Source: Sphingorhabdus sp. EL138 (GTDB lineage: Bacteria > Pseudomonadota > Alphaproteobacteria > Sphingomonadales > Sphingomonadaceae). From it: DNA of 38,181 nucleotides. The stretch covers positions 1 through 38,181 of the forward strand of contig NZ_CAMCWY010000023.1 in NCBI RefSeq assembly GCF_945882965.1, in the 5' to 3' direction. Position numbers and translations under genes: made by a program. Shown in pieces: positions 6,385 through 13,475 of the stretch. Within the stretch, counting starts at the first letter, position 1, and each line of letters opens with the position of its first letter. The notes below the pieces were generated by a model. The model was not told the origin of the DNA and searched no databases. It saw nothing but the letters and a program-made list of their open reading frames with translations.

Positions 6385-8541
6385 ATGAAAGCACTGCTCC
6401 CTCTCATTTTTGCAACCAGCGCATTATCCTCGCCCGCATTTGCCCAGAAAGAACCCATGACAGAAAAAGCCACCGCGCACATCAAGCCCCCTGTTGTCGT
6501 CAAGCGTCCGCATCAGGCGACCCATCATAATGTGACGATTACCGATGATTATCACTGGCTGCGCGATACCAGCTATCCGACGATATATGACAAAGAGATA
6601 CTAGACCATCTGGGCGCCGAAAACGCCTATTTCGAAGCACAAATGGCCCCGCAGGCTGCTCTGACCGAAACGATTTTTCAAGAAATGAAGGGCCGCGTCA
6701 AAGAGGATGACAGCAGCGTTCCGCAAAAGGATGGCGATTATATCTATTGGTCGAAATTCGAAAAAGGCGCGCAATATCGCAAGCATTATCGCAAGCCCGT
6801 CGCGGGCGGCGCGGATCAGCTTATCCTTGACGAAAATGCACTGGCAAAGGGCAATGCCTATTTCCGCCTTGGTGCCGCAGAGATCAGCCCTGACGGTAAG
6901 ATTTTGGCTTATGCCTATGATGATAACGGGTCAGAACGCTTTGACCTGCATTTCCGCAATTTGGAAACCGGCGAAAAATTGGGCGACATCATCCCCGGCA
7001 CGCTGTCCAGCATTGTCTGGTCATCTGACGGCAAGGGCGTTGTCTATGGCCTTGCCAACGACAATTGGCGCACTGACAATGCGTGGTATCACAAATTGGG
7101 CGATGAATTGAGCAAAGCGAAGCTGCTCTATAAGGAGGAGGATATCGGCTTTGGCGTCGGCGTTGGCCTGACCGCGCAAGAGGATTGGATCGTCATTGGC
7201 ACGGGCGACAATGTCACCAGCGAAGTGCGCTTGGTGCCCGCCAATGATCCAACGGCGACGCCTATCATGGTATCCCCGCGCAAAACCGGACGGGAATATA
7301 GCGTTGATGTCCGCGACGGCGCATTGTTCATTCTGACCAATGATGATCATGTGAATTTCCGCGTGGCCACCGCCAGCATGAAAGCACCCGGCGACTGGAA
7401 AACGTTAATTGCTGGGTCCGATCGCCATTATTTGACTGGCCTATCCTTGTTCAAAAACTTCTATGTGACCGAAGGCCGGATTGATGGCCTCGATCAAGTG
7501 GAAATTCGCGATTATGCCGACGCCAACAAAGTGCAGGCGATCAAGTTTCCTGAGGCAAGCTATGAAGCCGGCTTGGGCGATAACCCCGAATATGATGTGA
7601 CGAAGCTGCGCCTTGGCTATGAATCGATGGTCACGCCGGACACGGTGTTTGATTACACCCTCGCCGATGGCCGGCTGGAAACATTGAAGGTGCAGGAAAT
7701 CCCCAGCGGATATGACCCTTCCCAATATGTGACCGAACGTGTGATAATCACGGCGCGCGATGGGGTGAAGGTGCCAGTGTCGATCCTGACCAAAAAGGGA
7801 TTCAAAAAAGACGGCAGCCACCCGCTGCATCTATATGCCTATGGCGCTTATGGCTATGCCACGCCGCCGGGTTTCAGCGCCAACCGCCTGTCGATGGTCG
7901 ACCGTGGCTTTGCTTATGCCATTGCGCATATTCGGGGCGGTGATGACCTTGGCTATCAATGGTATCTGGATGGCAAGCTGACAAAGCGCACCAACACTTT
8001 CAACGACTTTGTCGATGCGGCCAAGGGCTTGATCGACCTCGGTTTCGCCAGCAAGGGCAAGGTGACCGCAAGTGGTGGCTCGGCTGGTGGCGAACTCATG
8101 GGCGCTGTCGTTAATCAGGCACCGGAATTGTTTGGCGCGGTGGTTAGCCATGTCGCCTTTGTTGATGTTCTCAATACGATGCTCGATAAAGACCTGCCCT
8201 TGACGCCGGGCGAATGGCCCGAATGGGGCAACCCGATCACCGACAAGGCTGCGTTTGACTATATCCGCAGCTACTCGCCTTATGACAACATCGAAGCAAA
8301 GGCCTATCCGCCGATGCTGTGGACCGCAGGCCTCAACGACCCGCGCGTCACTTATTGGGAACCCGCCAAGATGGTCGCAAAGCTACGCGCCATGAAAACC
8401 GACGACAATGTGCTTTTGCTCAAAACCAACATGGGCGCAGGCCATGGCGGCAAGTCCGGACGGTTCGAACGCTTGCGCGAAAATGCCGAGGAAGCGGCGT
8501 TTATTGTGTGGCAGATGGGGTTGGCCACATCGGGCAAATGA
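6385..8541 (+). CDS. S9 family peptidase (prolyl oligopeptidase / oligopeptidase B type), exported
   Basis: The 718-residue protein starts with a signal peptide (MKALLPLIFATSALSSPAFA, cleavage likely after AFA), so it should act in the periplasm. A beta-propeller region follows (about 70-470), then the alpha/beta-hydrolase domain with catalytic Ser566 in GGSAGG, Asp652 in AGLNDPRV and His687 in GAGHGGKSGR. RHP-type features such as DDYHWLRD near the mature N-terminus are typical of oligopeptidase B / S9A enzymes, which cut short peptides after basic residues or proline. Which specificity it has cannot be decided here. The ATG at 6385 has an AAGGAAG ribosome site. Its stop overlaps, as ATGA, the start codon of a degraded thioesterase copy, showing that a thioesterase gene once followed directly. 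It is divergent from pepP. Confidence 0.93.
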   Translation: MKALLPLIFATSALSSPAFAQKEPMTEKATAHIKPPVVVKRPHQATHHNVTITDDYHWLRDTSYPTIYDKEILDHLGAENAYFEAQMAPQAALTETIFQEMKGRVKEDDSSVPQKDGDYIYWSKFEKGAQYRKHYRKPVAGGADQLILDENALAKGNAYFRLGAAEISPDGKILAYAYDDNGSERFDLHFRNLETGEKLGDIIPGTLSSIVWSSDGKGVVYGLANDNWRTDNAWYHKLGDELSKAKLLYKEEDIGFGVGVGLTAQEDWIVIGTGDNVTSEVRLVPANDPTATPIMVSPRKTGREYSVDVRDGALFILTNDDHVNFRVATASMKAPGDWKTLIAGSDRHYLTGLSLFKNFYVTEGRIDGLDQVEIRDYADANKVQAIKFPEASYEAGLGDNPEYDVTKLRLGYESMVTPDTVFDYTLADGRLETLKVQEIPSGYDPSQYVTERVIITARDGVKVPVSILTKKGFKKDGSHPLHLYAYGAYGYATPPGFSANRLSMVDRGFAYAIAHIRGGDDLGYQWYLDGKLTKRTNTFNDFVDAAKGLIDLGFASKGKVTASGGSAGGELMGAVVNQAPELFGAVVSHVAFVDVLNTMLDKDLPLTPGEWPEWGNPITDKAAFDYIRSYSPYDNIEAKAYPPMLWTAGLNDPRVTYWEPAKMVAKLRAMKTDDNVLLLKTNMGAGHGGKSGRFERLRENAEEAAFIVWQMGLATSGK

Positions 8542-8600
8542 CGCCCTTCACCCAAATCTTCACCGTACAACCGTACGATATTGCCGCGCTGGAGCATATC
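8538..8600 (+). pseudogene. Degraded 5' copy of the acyl-CoA thioesterase gene
   Basis: From the ATG at 8538 the frame reads MTPFTQIFTVQPYDIAALEH, matching the start of the thioesterase at 10130 (MTHFTQIFTAQPDSIDALGH). Twenty bases are identical in both copies (8546-8565 and 10138-10157). After the His the similarity is lost, so the gene is broken. The ATG overlaps the stop of the S9 peptidase gene as ATGA. Downstream, 8601-8742 holds no gene that I can support; one frame stays open to 8707 but matches nothing. Confidence 0.7.
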
Positions 8601-8742
8601 ATGGCGCCGGCTATGCTGGAAATGATTGGTTTGAGGTGTCTGACGCTTGCGAGGTTAGATGGGGTAAGAAACAATGGGGCTGTAGGTTTATGCAGAAGCG
8701 CGGGTGACCGATAATTTCATTTAAAAAATGACGTCACTAAAC

Positions 8743-8988
8743 TCAAAGCGCATCCCCATTCCTCGGCGTTTCTCCACGTTCCCGCGTCATCACTTCCAAC
8801 GCCGCGCCAACATCCGCCCGCGCCCGTCGTTCCTCGAAAAAATCTGCAGTGCGCAATGCTGACAGCTTTTCGGCTACCGCTGTTACAATCAGCTGGTTAA
8901 GGCTAGTGCCGTCTTCGCGCGCAACCCTCTCCAATTCACGTTTCAGTGATGCAGGAAGGCGCAGGGCATAGTTGCTTGCAATACTCAT
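8743..8988 (-). CDS. Ribbon-helix-helix antitoxin paired with the PIN toxin
   Basis: The 81-residue protein has an N-terminal ribbon-helix-helix motif: a short strand (SNYALRLP), helix A (ASLKRELERVAREDG) and helix B beginning TSLNQLIVTAVAEKL. Such CopG-like proteins bind operator DNA as dimers and neutralise their partner toxin with the C-terminal tail, here FFEERRARADVGAALEVM. The gene overlaps the end of the PIN gene by four bases (ATGA), so the two are translationally coupled. The antitoxin lies second, the reverse of the classical order, as is common for toxins of this PIN subfamily. It would repress its own operon. Confidence 0.85.
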   Translation of the reverse strand: MSIASNYALRLPASLKRELERVAREDGTSLNQLIVTAVAEKLSALRTADFFEERRARADVGAALEVMTRERGETPRNGDAL

Positions 8989-9413
8989 GTCCGTTTCTCC
9001 AATATCTCACGTGGCGAGGCCAACGCAACGCCGAACCGTTCCGCAGCGCCAACAAAATCCCGCCTGTTGAACGTCACGATTGTCCGGTCGTGCGCATTGA
9101 TTGCGGCCTCTAATATCATTTCATCATCCGCATTACGCAATTGCGGGCGCCAGCGGAAATGAATTTCTATCGGCGTCGCCAAGGCGGCCAACGCGTCGAT
9201 CACATTCATTGCTTCGGCCGCCGTCAATTCGCCCGCGCGTAAATGCTCTTCACGCATGACAACAGCCTCATATTCGAGCGCCATCGCGACGGTCAGTTCA
9301 ATATGCATTTCACCACGCAACACGCGTCGGACAATCTCCGCCGACGCACCCTTTGTGCTCCGAATTGCGGCCATGATAACATCGGTGTCCAAGATCATGC
9401 GCAATGGTATCAT
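8985..9413 (-). CDS. PIN-domain ribonuclease toxin
   Basis: The 142-residue protein is a PIN domain of the group annotated as putative toxin component of toxin-antitoxin systems. Acidic active-site positions are Asp9 (ILDTDVIMAA), a Glu near 47-49 (ALEYEAVV), Asp96/Asp97 (NADDEMILEAA) and Asp119 (TFNRRDF). These would bind Mg for cleavage of RNA. The usual target of the wider family is tRNA or mRNA, unknown here. The ATG at 9413 is used; the Met at residue 6 (9398) is an alternative, and neither has a clear ribosome site. It is divergent from hicA across 130 bases and overlaps its antitoxin. Confidence 0.85.
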   Translation of the reverse strand: MIPLRMILDTDVIMAAIRSTKGASAEIVRRVLRGEMHIELTVAMALEYEAVVMREEHLRAGELTAAEAMNVIDALAALATPIEIHFRWRPQLRNADDEMILEAAINAHDRTIVTFNRRDFVGAAERFGVALASPREILEKRT

Positions 9414-9480
9414 ATCGTTGGCGATATGTCAAATCCATTGGTAGCGAAACTCATCAACTTGGCACAGCTCCCGGGATTTT

Positions 9481-9510
9481 AATATGTGTGTAAATAAATA
9501 CACACATATT
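9481..9510. promoter_or_regulatory. 12-bp perfect inverted repeat, candidate HicB operator
   Basis: AATATGTGTGTA (9481-9492) is followed by six bases and then its exact reverse complement TACACACATATT (9499-9510). It is AT-rich, lies in the gap between the two divergent toxin operons and ends at the putative -35 box of hicAB. HicB carries a ribbon-helix-helix domain, and such proteins bind palindromes of this size, so autorepression is likely. It might instead serve the PIN operon's antitoxin or both. Confidence 0.6.
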
Positions 9511-9537
9511 GACTTTGAATCGCTAGCGCTTTAATGC
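9509..9537 (+). promoter_or_regulatory. Candidate hicAB promoter
   Basis: TTGACT (9509-9514) and TAATGC (9532-9537) are separated by 17 bases. A transcript from here would begin at about 9544, which is the A of the hicA ATG, and no ribosome site precedes that ATG. Leaderless translation of hicA is therefore possible. The -10 box is a weak match, so this is tentative. Confidence 0.4.
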
Positions 9538-9543
9538 ATTGGC

Positions 9544-9741
9544 ATGGAACGCGACAGCAAGCGCATTGTTAAAAGGTTGCTGGCTGAGGGCTTTGAGCGA
9601 GTCGCGGTAAAGGGTTCGCATCACAAATTCCGAAAGGACACGCAGGTTGTTGTGGTGCCGCATCCGAAAAAGGATTTGCCACTTGGCACCGCACGCAGCA
9701 TCGCGCGGATGGCAGGTTGGCTGGCAGAAGGTACGAAATGA
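9544..9741 (+). CDS. hicA: HicA mRNA interferase toxin
   Basis: At 65 residues this is a normal HicA. It has the double-stranded RNA-binding-like fold signature: helix RIVKRLLAEGFERV, the catalytic loop KGSHHKFRK (23-31, with the active His at 26 or 27), strand VVVVPHPKKDLPLGT and helix ARSIARMAGW. HicA cleaves mRNA and tmRNA independently of codon phase and is held inactive by HicB. Its stop overlaps the hicB ATG as ATGA at 9738-9741, giving translational coupling. No ribosome site is visible upstream of the ATG. Confidence 0.92.
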   Translation: MERDSKRIVKRLLAEGFERVAVKGSHHKFRKDTQVVVVPHPKKDLPLGTARSIARMAGWLAEGTK

Positions 9742-10133
9742 TGATCGTCTATCACGCCGTAGTGCATAAAGATGAAGATAGCGCATGGGGGGTGCATTTC
9801 CCCGATCTTCCCGGCTGTTTTTCGGCTGCCGACGACCTCGCCGACGTGCAGGCCAATGCCAGCGAGGCCGTGATGCTGTATCTGGAAGGCGAAAAGGCAC
9901 CCGAGCCTTCGGCTATAGAGAAAATTCGCGATATGGCCGCCGACGATTTAGCCGAGGGCGCATTCCTGCTAGCCGTGCCTTATGTCTATGTCAGCAACCG
10001 GCCACAACGGATCAACATTTCGATTGATCGCGGGGTTTTGGACGCCATTGACGCTGCTGCGACTGCGCGCAAATTGACGCGTAGCGCTTTCCTAACCGAG
10101 GCCGCACGCAACGAAATTGAAGGGCGGCATTGA
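9738..10133 (+). CDS. hicB: HicB antitoxin with C-terminal ribbon-helix-helix domain
   Basis: This 131-residue protein has the HicB partial RNase-H fold at the N-terminus (YHAVVHKDEDSAWGVHFPDL, then PGCFSAADDLADVQANASEA) and a DNA-binding ribbon-helix-helix near 95-128 (RINISIDRGVLDAID ... LTRSAFLTEAARNEI). The first part blocks the HicA active site and the second binds the operator, so the complex represses hicAB. The start at 9738 is chosen because it gives the ATGA overlap with hicA; a longer reading frame from 9717 would add seven residues. Its stop overlaps the TTG start of the thioesterase (TTGA, 10130-10133), so the antitoxin and a metabolic gene are fused into one transcript. Confidence 0.92.
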   Translation: MMIVYHAVVHKDEDSAWGVHFPDLPGCFSAADDLADVQANASEAVMLYLEGEKAPEPSAIEKIRDMAADDLAEGAFLLAVPYVYVSNRPQRINISIDRGVLDAIDAAATARKLTRSAFLTEAARNEIEGRH

Positions 10134-10522
10134 CCCACTTCACCCAAATCTTCACCGCGCAGCCGGACAGTATTGACGCGCTTGGGCATGTCAACAATGC
10201 CGTCTGGGTGCGGTGGATACAGGATATGGCGACGTCGCATTGGCAGGCGGTTGCTGCGCCTGAACATATCGCGGCTTATCATTGGGTCGTGACGCGGCAC
10301 GAGATTGACTATCGCGGTAATATCGCGGCAGGCGAGAGCGTCACGGCACGCACATGGATTGAGAGCGAACCCAAGGGTGCCCAGTTTGACCGGCGCGTCG
10401 ATTTTGTTGATGCCAAGGGTAAGGTGATCGTGCGGGCGAATACGACTTGGGCGATGATTGATAAAGCCAGCGGACGGCTGGCCCGCGTGAGGCCGGAGGT
10501 TTCTGCGCCGTTTATGGCGTGA
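10130..10522 (+). CDS. Acyl-CoA thioesterase, 4HBT hotdog family, TTG start
   Basis: The 130-residue protein is a hotdog-fold thioesterase of the 4-hydroxybenzoyl-CoA thioesterase/YbgC group. The hallmark is DALGHVNNAVWVRWIQD (16-32), with Asp16 as the catalytic residue and His20 and Asn22 in the substrate turn. Further typical parts are VVTRHEIDYRGN and ARTWIES. It hydrolyses an acyl-CoA, substrate unknown, in the cytoplasm. The start is a TTG overlapping the hicB stop; the homologous degraded copy at 8538 has an ATG overlapping the S9 peptidase stop. The native position was probably directly after the S9 gene, and the toxin-antitoxin block now separates them. Expression would now depend on hicAB transcription and coupling unless an unseen promoter lies in hicB. 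Confidence 0.88.
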   Translation: MTHFTQIFTAQPDSIDALGHVNNAVWVRWIQDMATSHWQAVAAPEHIAAYHWVVTRHEIDYRGNIAAGESVTARTWIESEPKGAQFDRRVDFVDAKGKVIVRANTTWAMIDKASGRLARVRPEVSAPFMA

Positions 10523-10539
10523 CTTTTGTGGGCCTAACC

Positions 10540-10704
10540 CTAAAAATCAATCGCAACGCCCTTTAATTCCCAATCCCCGTAGCGGACGGGATCGGGTCGA
10601 TCGGCGTCGGGCTCCGGCGCGCGGCCGACCTCTTTGGCTTCCGGGATTGGCGGGCTTTTGGAGAGATATTCCGGCGCTTTGACATGTGGTGGACGGGTGC
10701 CCAT
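10540..10704 (-). CDS. DUF1674 protein, SDHAF4-like succinate dehydrogenase assembly factor
   Basis: This 54-residue protein ends DPVRYGDWELKGVAIDF, the conserved C-terminal motif of DUF1674 proteins. In mitochondria the homologue SDHAF4 binds the flavinylated SdhA subunit and helps join it to SdhB. The rest is a proline-rich charged stretch without domains (PEYLSKSPPIPEAKEVG), as usual in the family. The ATG at 10704 is preferred over longer in-frame starts up to 10797 because of AAGGAA nine bases upstream and because the longer version would add unrelated residues. It is divergent from rsmB, an arrangement found in other alphaproteobacteria. Confidence 0.85.
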   Translation of the reverse strand: MGTRPPHVKAPEYLSKSPPIPEAKEVGRAPEPDADRPDPVRYGDWELKGVAIDF

Positions 10705-10842
10705 AGTTCGAATTTCCTTGAGCGAAATGGCTATCATTGAATATCGGCGTTCACGGACGCATTTGCAAGATGCGGTATCGCAAGTGGGGCCGCGCAAAAC
10801 CGCTCTTCACTTGTGTGCCGCAGACGCCTAGTGCGCTTGGTC

Positions 10843-12111
10843 ATGACTGACGAAATTTCTGGCTTGCCGACCCGCCGTGCCGCCTTGCGGTTGCTTGATA
10901 CCGTCATGCGCATGGGCACGCCGATGGACCAAGCCACCGCCAACGCGACTAAGGGCCTGTCGCCACCGGATCGCGCTTTGGCGATTGCGATTGCGCAGGA
11001 GACTTTGCGCTGGTCGGTTGATCTGGATTATCTCATCGACAGCAAGACCAAACAAGTTCTGCCAGATGACTCCAAGGCACGGATGGTGCTTCGCCTCGCA
11101 ATGGCGCAGATTTTGCGCTTGGGCACACCTGCCCATGCGGCAATCGCAACGGCATTGCCCTTGGTCGATGGCGGCCCAAGGCGGCTGGTGCATGGCGTGC
11201 TGGGATCATTGCTGCGCGCCCAAGTCGCGTTGCCTGAATTGCCGTCTTTGCCTGAGGCGGCGATGATGCGCTGGCACCCAGCATGGGGCGACGACATGAT
11301 CGCTGGCGCGCAAAAGGCCTTGTCCGAACCGCCGCCATTGGACCTTGCCCTGCGCACGCCAGTAGAGACAGCCGCATGGGCTGAGCGCCTAAATGGGGTC
11401 AGCCTGATGCCCGGCCATGTGCGTTTGCCGCGTGGTACGGCGGTAGAAGAACTTGACGGCTATGATGAAGGCGCGTGGTGGGTACAGGATCTGGCCGCAA
11501 GCCTGCCCGCGCGGCTTTTGGGTGATGGCGCTGGTAAGCGCGCGCTTGACCTGTGCGCTGCGCCGGGGGGCAAGACGATGCAACTTTCGGCGGCAGGTTT
11601 TGCGGTAACGTCGCTCGATAACAGCGCGCGGCGCATGGACCGGTTGATGTCCAATTTGGAACGCACGCAATTGAATGCCCAGCGGGTAAACGCCGATGTC
11701 ATGGATTGGAAACCATCGCAGCCGTTCGATGCGATTTTGCTGGATGCACCATGTAGCGCCACGGGCACGATGCGGCGGCACCCCGATGTGTTGCAGCGTA
11801 TCGACCTGAAAGCGATCAACAACCTTGCCGCGATTCAAAGCGCCATGTTGGACCGCGCGGCGGATTGGGTGAAGCCCGGCGGCACTTTGGTGTTTGCCAC
11901 TTGCTCGCTCGAACCGCATGAGGGCGAGGCGCAGGCCGAGGCATTTTTGGCGCGGCATCCCGAATATAAAACGATACCCGCGACCGCCGACGAGTTGCCC
12001 GATGGCGTTGTCGCGAATGCGCAGGGACATGTGCGCACAATGCCGCCGATGCTGGCTGAGCAGGGCGGTTTGGACGGATTTTTTGTGGCACGGTTTTCCA
12101 GAAACGCTTAA
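10843..12111 (+). CDS. rsmB: 16S rRNA (cytosine-C5) methyltransferase, RsmB family
   Basis: The 422-residue protein has a NusB-like RNA-binding domain (about 8-135) and a Rossmann methyltransferase domain (about 150-420). S-adenosylmethionine motif I is ALDLCAAPGGKT; motif IV is LLDAPCSATGTMRRHPDV with Cys304; motif VI is FATCSLEPHEGE with Cys354. In this family the motif VI Cys attacks C6 of the target cytosine and the motif IV Cys helps release the product. RsmB of Escherichia coli modifies C967 of 16S rRNA; the same target is assumed. The ATG at 10843 is chosen over an upstream in-frame GTG near 10813 because it begins the conserved MTDEISGLPTRRAA region. It is divergent from the DUF1674 gene. 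Confidence 0.9.
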   Translation: MTDEISGLPTRRAALRLLDTVMRMGTPMDQATANATKGLSPPDRALAIAIAQETLRWSVDLDYLIDSKTKQVLPDDSKARMVLRLAMAQILRLGTPAHAAIATALPLVDGGPRRLVHGVLGSLLRAQVALPELPSLPEAAMMRWHPAWGDDMIAGAQKALSEPPPLDLALRTPVETAAWAERLNGVSLMPGHVRLPRGTAVEELDGYDEGAWWVQDLAASLPARLLGDGAGKRALDLCAAPGGKTMQLSAAGFAVTSLDNSARRMDRLMSNLERTQLNAQRVNADVMDWKPSQPFDAILLDAPCSATGTMRRHPDVLQRIDLKAINNLAAIQSAMLDRAADWVKPGGTLVFATCSLEPHEGEAQAEAFLARHPEYKTIPATADELPDGVVANAQGHVRTMPPMLAEQGGLDGFFVARFSRNA

Positions 12112-12123
12112 CTAATAAACCAC

Positions 12124-12208
12124 GTCGCTCCAGCGAAGGCTGGAGCCTATCTCGCTTTTCGGTCGAGACTGACACACGTGATGGGCCCCAGCCTTCGCTG
12201 GGGCGACG
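12124..12208. repeat. Pair of REP-like hairpins in inverted orientation
   Basis: Two hairpins face each other: GCTCCAGC-GAAG-GCTGGAGC (12127-12146) and GCCCCAGC-CTTC-GCTGGGGC (12185-12204). With flanks, GTCGCTCCAGCGAAGGCTGG at 12124 is nearly the reverse complement of the second unit ending at GGGGCGAC (12208). The unit CCAGCGAAGGCTGG is a dispersed intergenic repeat type common in sphingomonad chromosomes, from memory. It lies just after rsmB and may end its transcript. Confidence 0.7.
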
Positions 12209-12269
12209 GGGGGAGTATATTACAGCTATCGCGTCCATACTAACAACCGACCGCTTATCCATTGAACCC

Positions 12270-12752
12270 ATGTCGCTGGCGCATTGGGAGGATTATGCCA
12301 CAGCATGGGCTGACCCGCGCATGACCGCATTTATTGGCGGCGAACCCCGCAGCCGCAATGTCAGTTGGGGCAAAATGCTTCAGGGCATCGGCATGTGGCC
12401 GTTGTTTGGCTATGGCTATTGGTCATTTGTGGAACGCACAAGTGGTCGCTTTGTCGGCAATGGCGGGCTGGCGCAGTTTGAACGCGGCATACACGCGTTG
12501 GATGGCTTTCCTGAGGCCGGATGGGCATTCACGCCCGACGCTTGGGGCAAAGGCTATGCCACTGAGGCGATGACCGCGATATTGGTATGGGCGGACGGGC
12601 AAGGACTGGGCGAAATACGGTGCATCATTGATACCGGCAACACTGCATCGCATAATGTCGCGGGTAAGCTTGGCTTCACCAAATGCTCAGAATCGCATGA
12701 CGTCATGGGCGACCTGTTTGTATACCAGCGCTCGCCACGAATGCTGCGATAA
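12270..12752 (+). CDS. GNAT-family N-acetyltransferase, RimJ/RimL-like
   Basis: The 160 residues read from the ATG show a GNAT fold: GYWSFVERTSGRFVGNGGL, EAGWAFTPDAWGKGYATEA (acetyl-CoA loop of the Q/RxxGxG/A type as AWGKGYA), then IRCIIDTGNTASHNVAGKLG, matching the usual NxxSxxVxxKLGF motif of RimJ/RimL acetyltransferases that modify protein N-termini or small substrates. Homology begins earlier than the ATG: the codons before it read ILTTDRLSIEP, the conserved first strand (TxRLxI), but the only possible initiators there are ATA (12237) or ATT (12219). Either a rare start is used or a start codon has been lost, leaving a shortened protein. Substrate unknown. Confidence 0.75.
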   Translation: MSLAHWEDYATAWADPRMTAFIGGEPRSRNVSWGKMLQGIGMWPLFGYGYWSFVERTSGRFVGNGGLAQFERGIHALDGFPEAGWAFTPDAWGKGYATEAMTAILVWADGQGLGEIRCIIDTGNTASHNVAGKLGFTKCSESHDVMGDLFVYQRSPRMLR

Positions 12753-12812
12753 GCTGTGTATAACGCCCGCCACCGCCTTGCTCGCCCGCAGTGCAGCGTC
12801 TAAGCTCAAAGC

Positions 12813-13475
12813 ATGACTAACGCTGTCCGCATCGCGCCATCCATATTGTCAGCTGATTTTGCAAGGCTGGGTGAAGAAGTGCGCGCCATTGACGCCGCTG
12901 GATGCGACTGGATCCATGTCGATGTCATGGACGGGCATTTTGTTCCCAATATCACCATCGGCCCCGCGGTCGTAAAGGCGCTCCGCCCGCATAGCGACAA
13001 GCCATTTGATGTACATTTGATGATCGCGCCAGTTGACCAATATATTCAGGATTTTGCCGACGCTGGCGCAGATATCATCTCGTTCCATCCAGAGGCTGGA
13101 CCGCACCCGCACCGCACGGTGCAGTTGATCAAGTCCCTTGGCAAAATGGCGGGCATCGTGCTCAATCCGCATACACCAGCCAAGATGCTCGATTATCTTA
13201 TCGACGACATTGACCTTGTCTTGGTGATGAGCGTGAACCCCGGTTTTGGCGGGCAGAGCTTTATTTCAAGCCAGTTGCGCAAAATCGAAGCCGTTCGCAA
13301 GATGATCGAGAAAACGGGGCGCGATATCCGGCTTGAAGTCGATGGGGGCATTACGACCGCGACGGCACCGCTCGCGATATCGGCTGGCGCGGATACGTTG
13401 GTGGCCGGCACTGCCACATTCAAGGGCGGCGAGAGCCAGTATGCCGCAAATATCCGGGCGCTGAGGGGTGAATGA
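12813..13475 (+). CDS. rpe: Ribulose-phosphate 3-epimerase
   Basis: The 220-residue TIM-barrel enzyme interconverts ribulose 5-phosphate and xylulose 5-phosphate in the pentose phosphate pathway and Calvin cycle. Signature motifs are [16 protein letters not shown] at the start, [14 protein letters not shown] with metal-binding His and the catalytic Asp, [26 protein letters not shown] and EVDGGI with the second catalytic Asp. Length is normal. Its stop overlaps the next gene by four bases (ATGA), so it heads an operon with the heparinase-like gene and purH. Confidence 0.96.
   Translation: MTNAVRIAPSILSADFARLGEEVRAIDAAGCDWIHVDVMDGHFVPNITIGPAVVKALRPHSDKPFDVHLMIAPVDQYIQDFADAGADIISFHPEAGPHPHRTVQLIKSLGKMAGIVLNPHTPAKMLDYLIDDIDLVLVMSVNPGFGGQSFISSQLRKIEAVRKMIEKTGRDIRLEVDGGITTATAPLAISAGADTLVAGTATFKGGESQYAANIRALRGE

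Noticed and set aside
8601-8742. Open frame after the degraded thioesterase start
   Set aside because: It stays open to 8707 but has no ribosome site, no start of its own and no family match.
9500-9545. Prophage or integron attachment site at the toxin-antitoxin block
   Set aside because: No integrase, tRNA end or attC-like structure is nearby; the only duplicated sequence is the coding start of the thioesterase.
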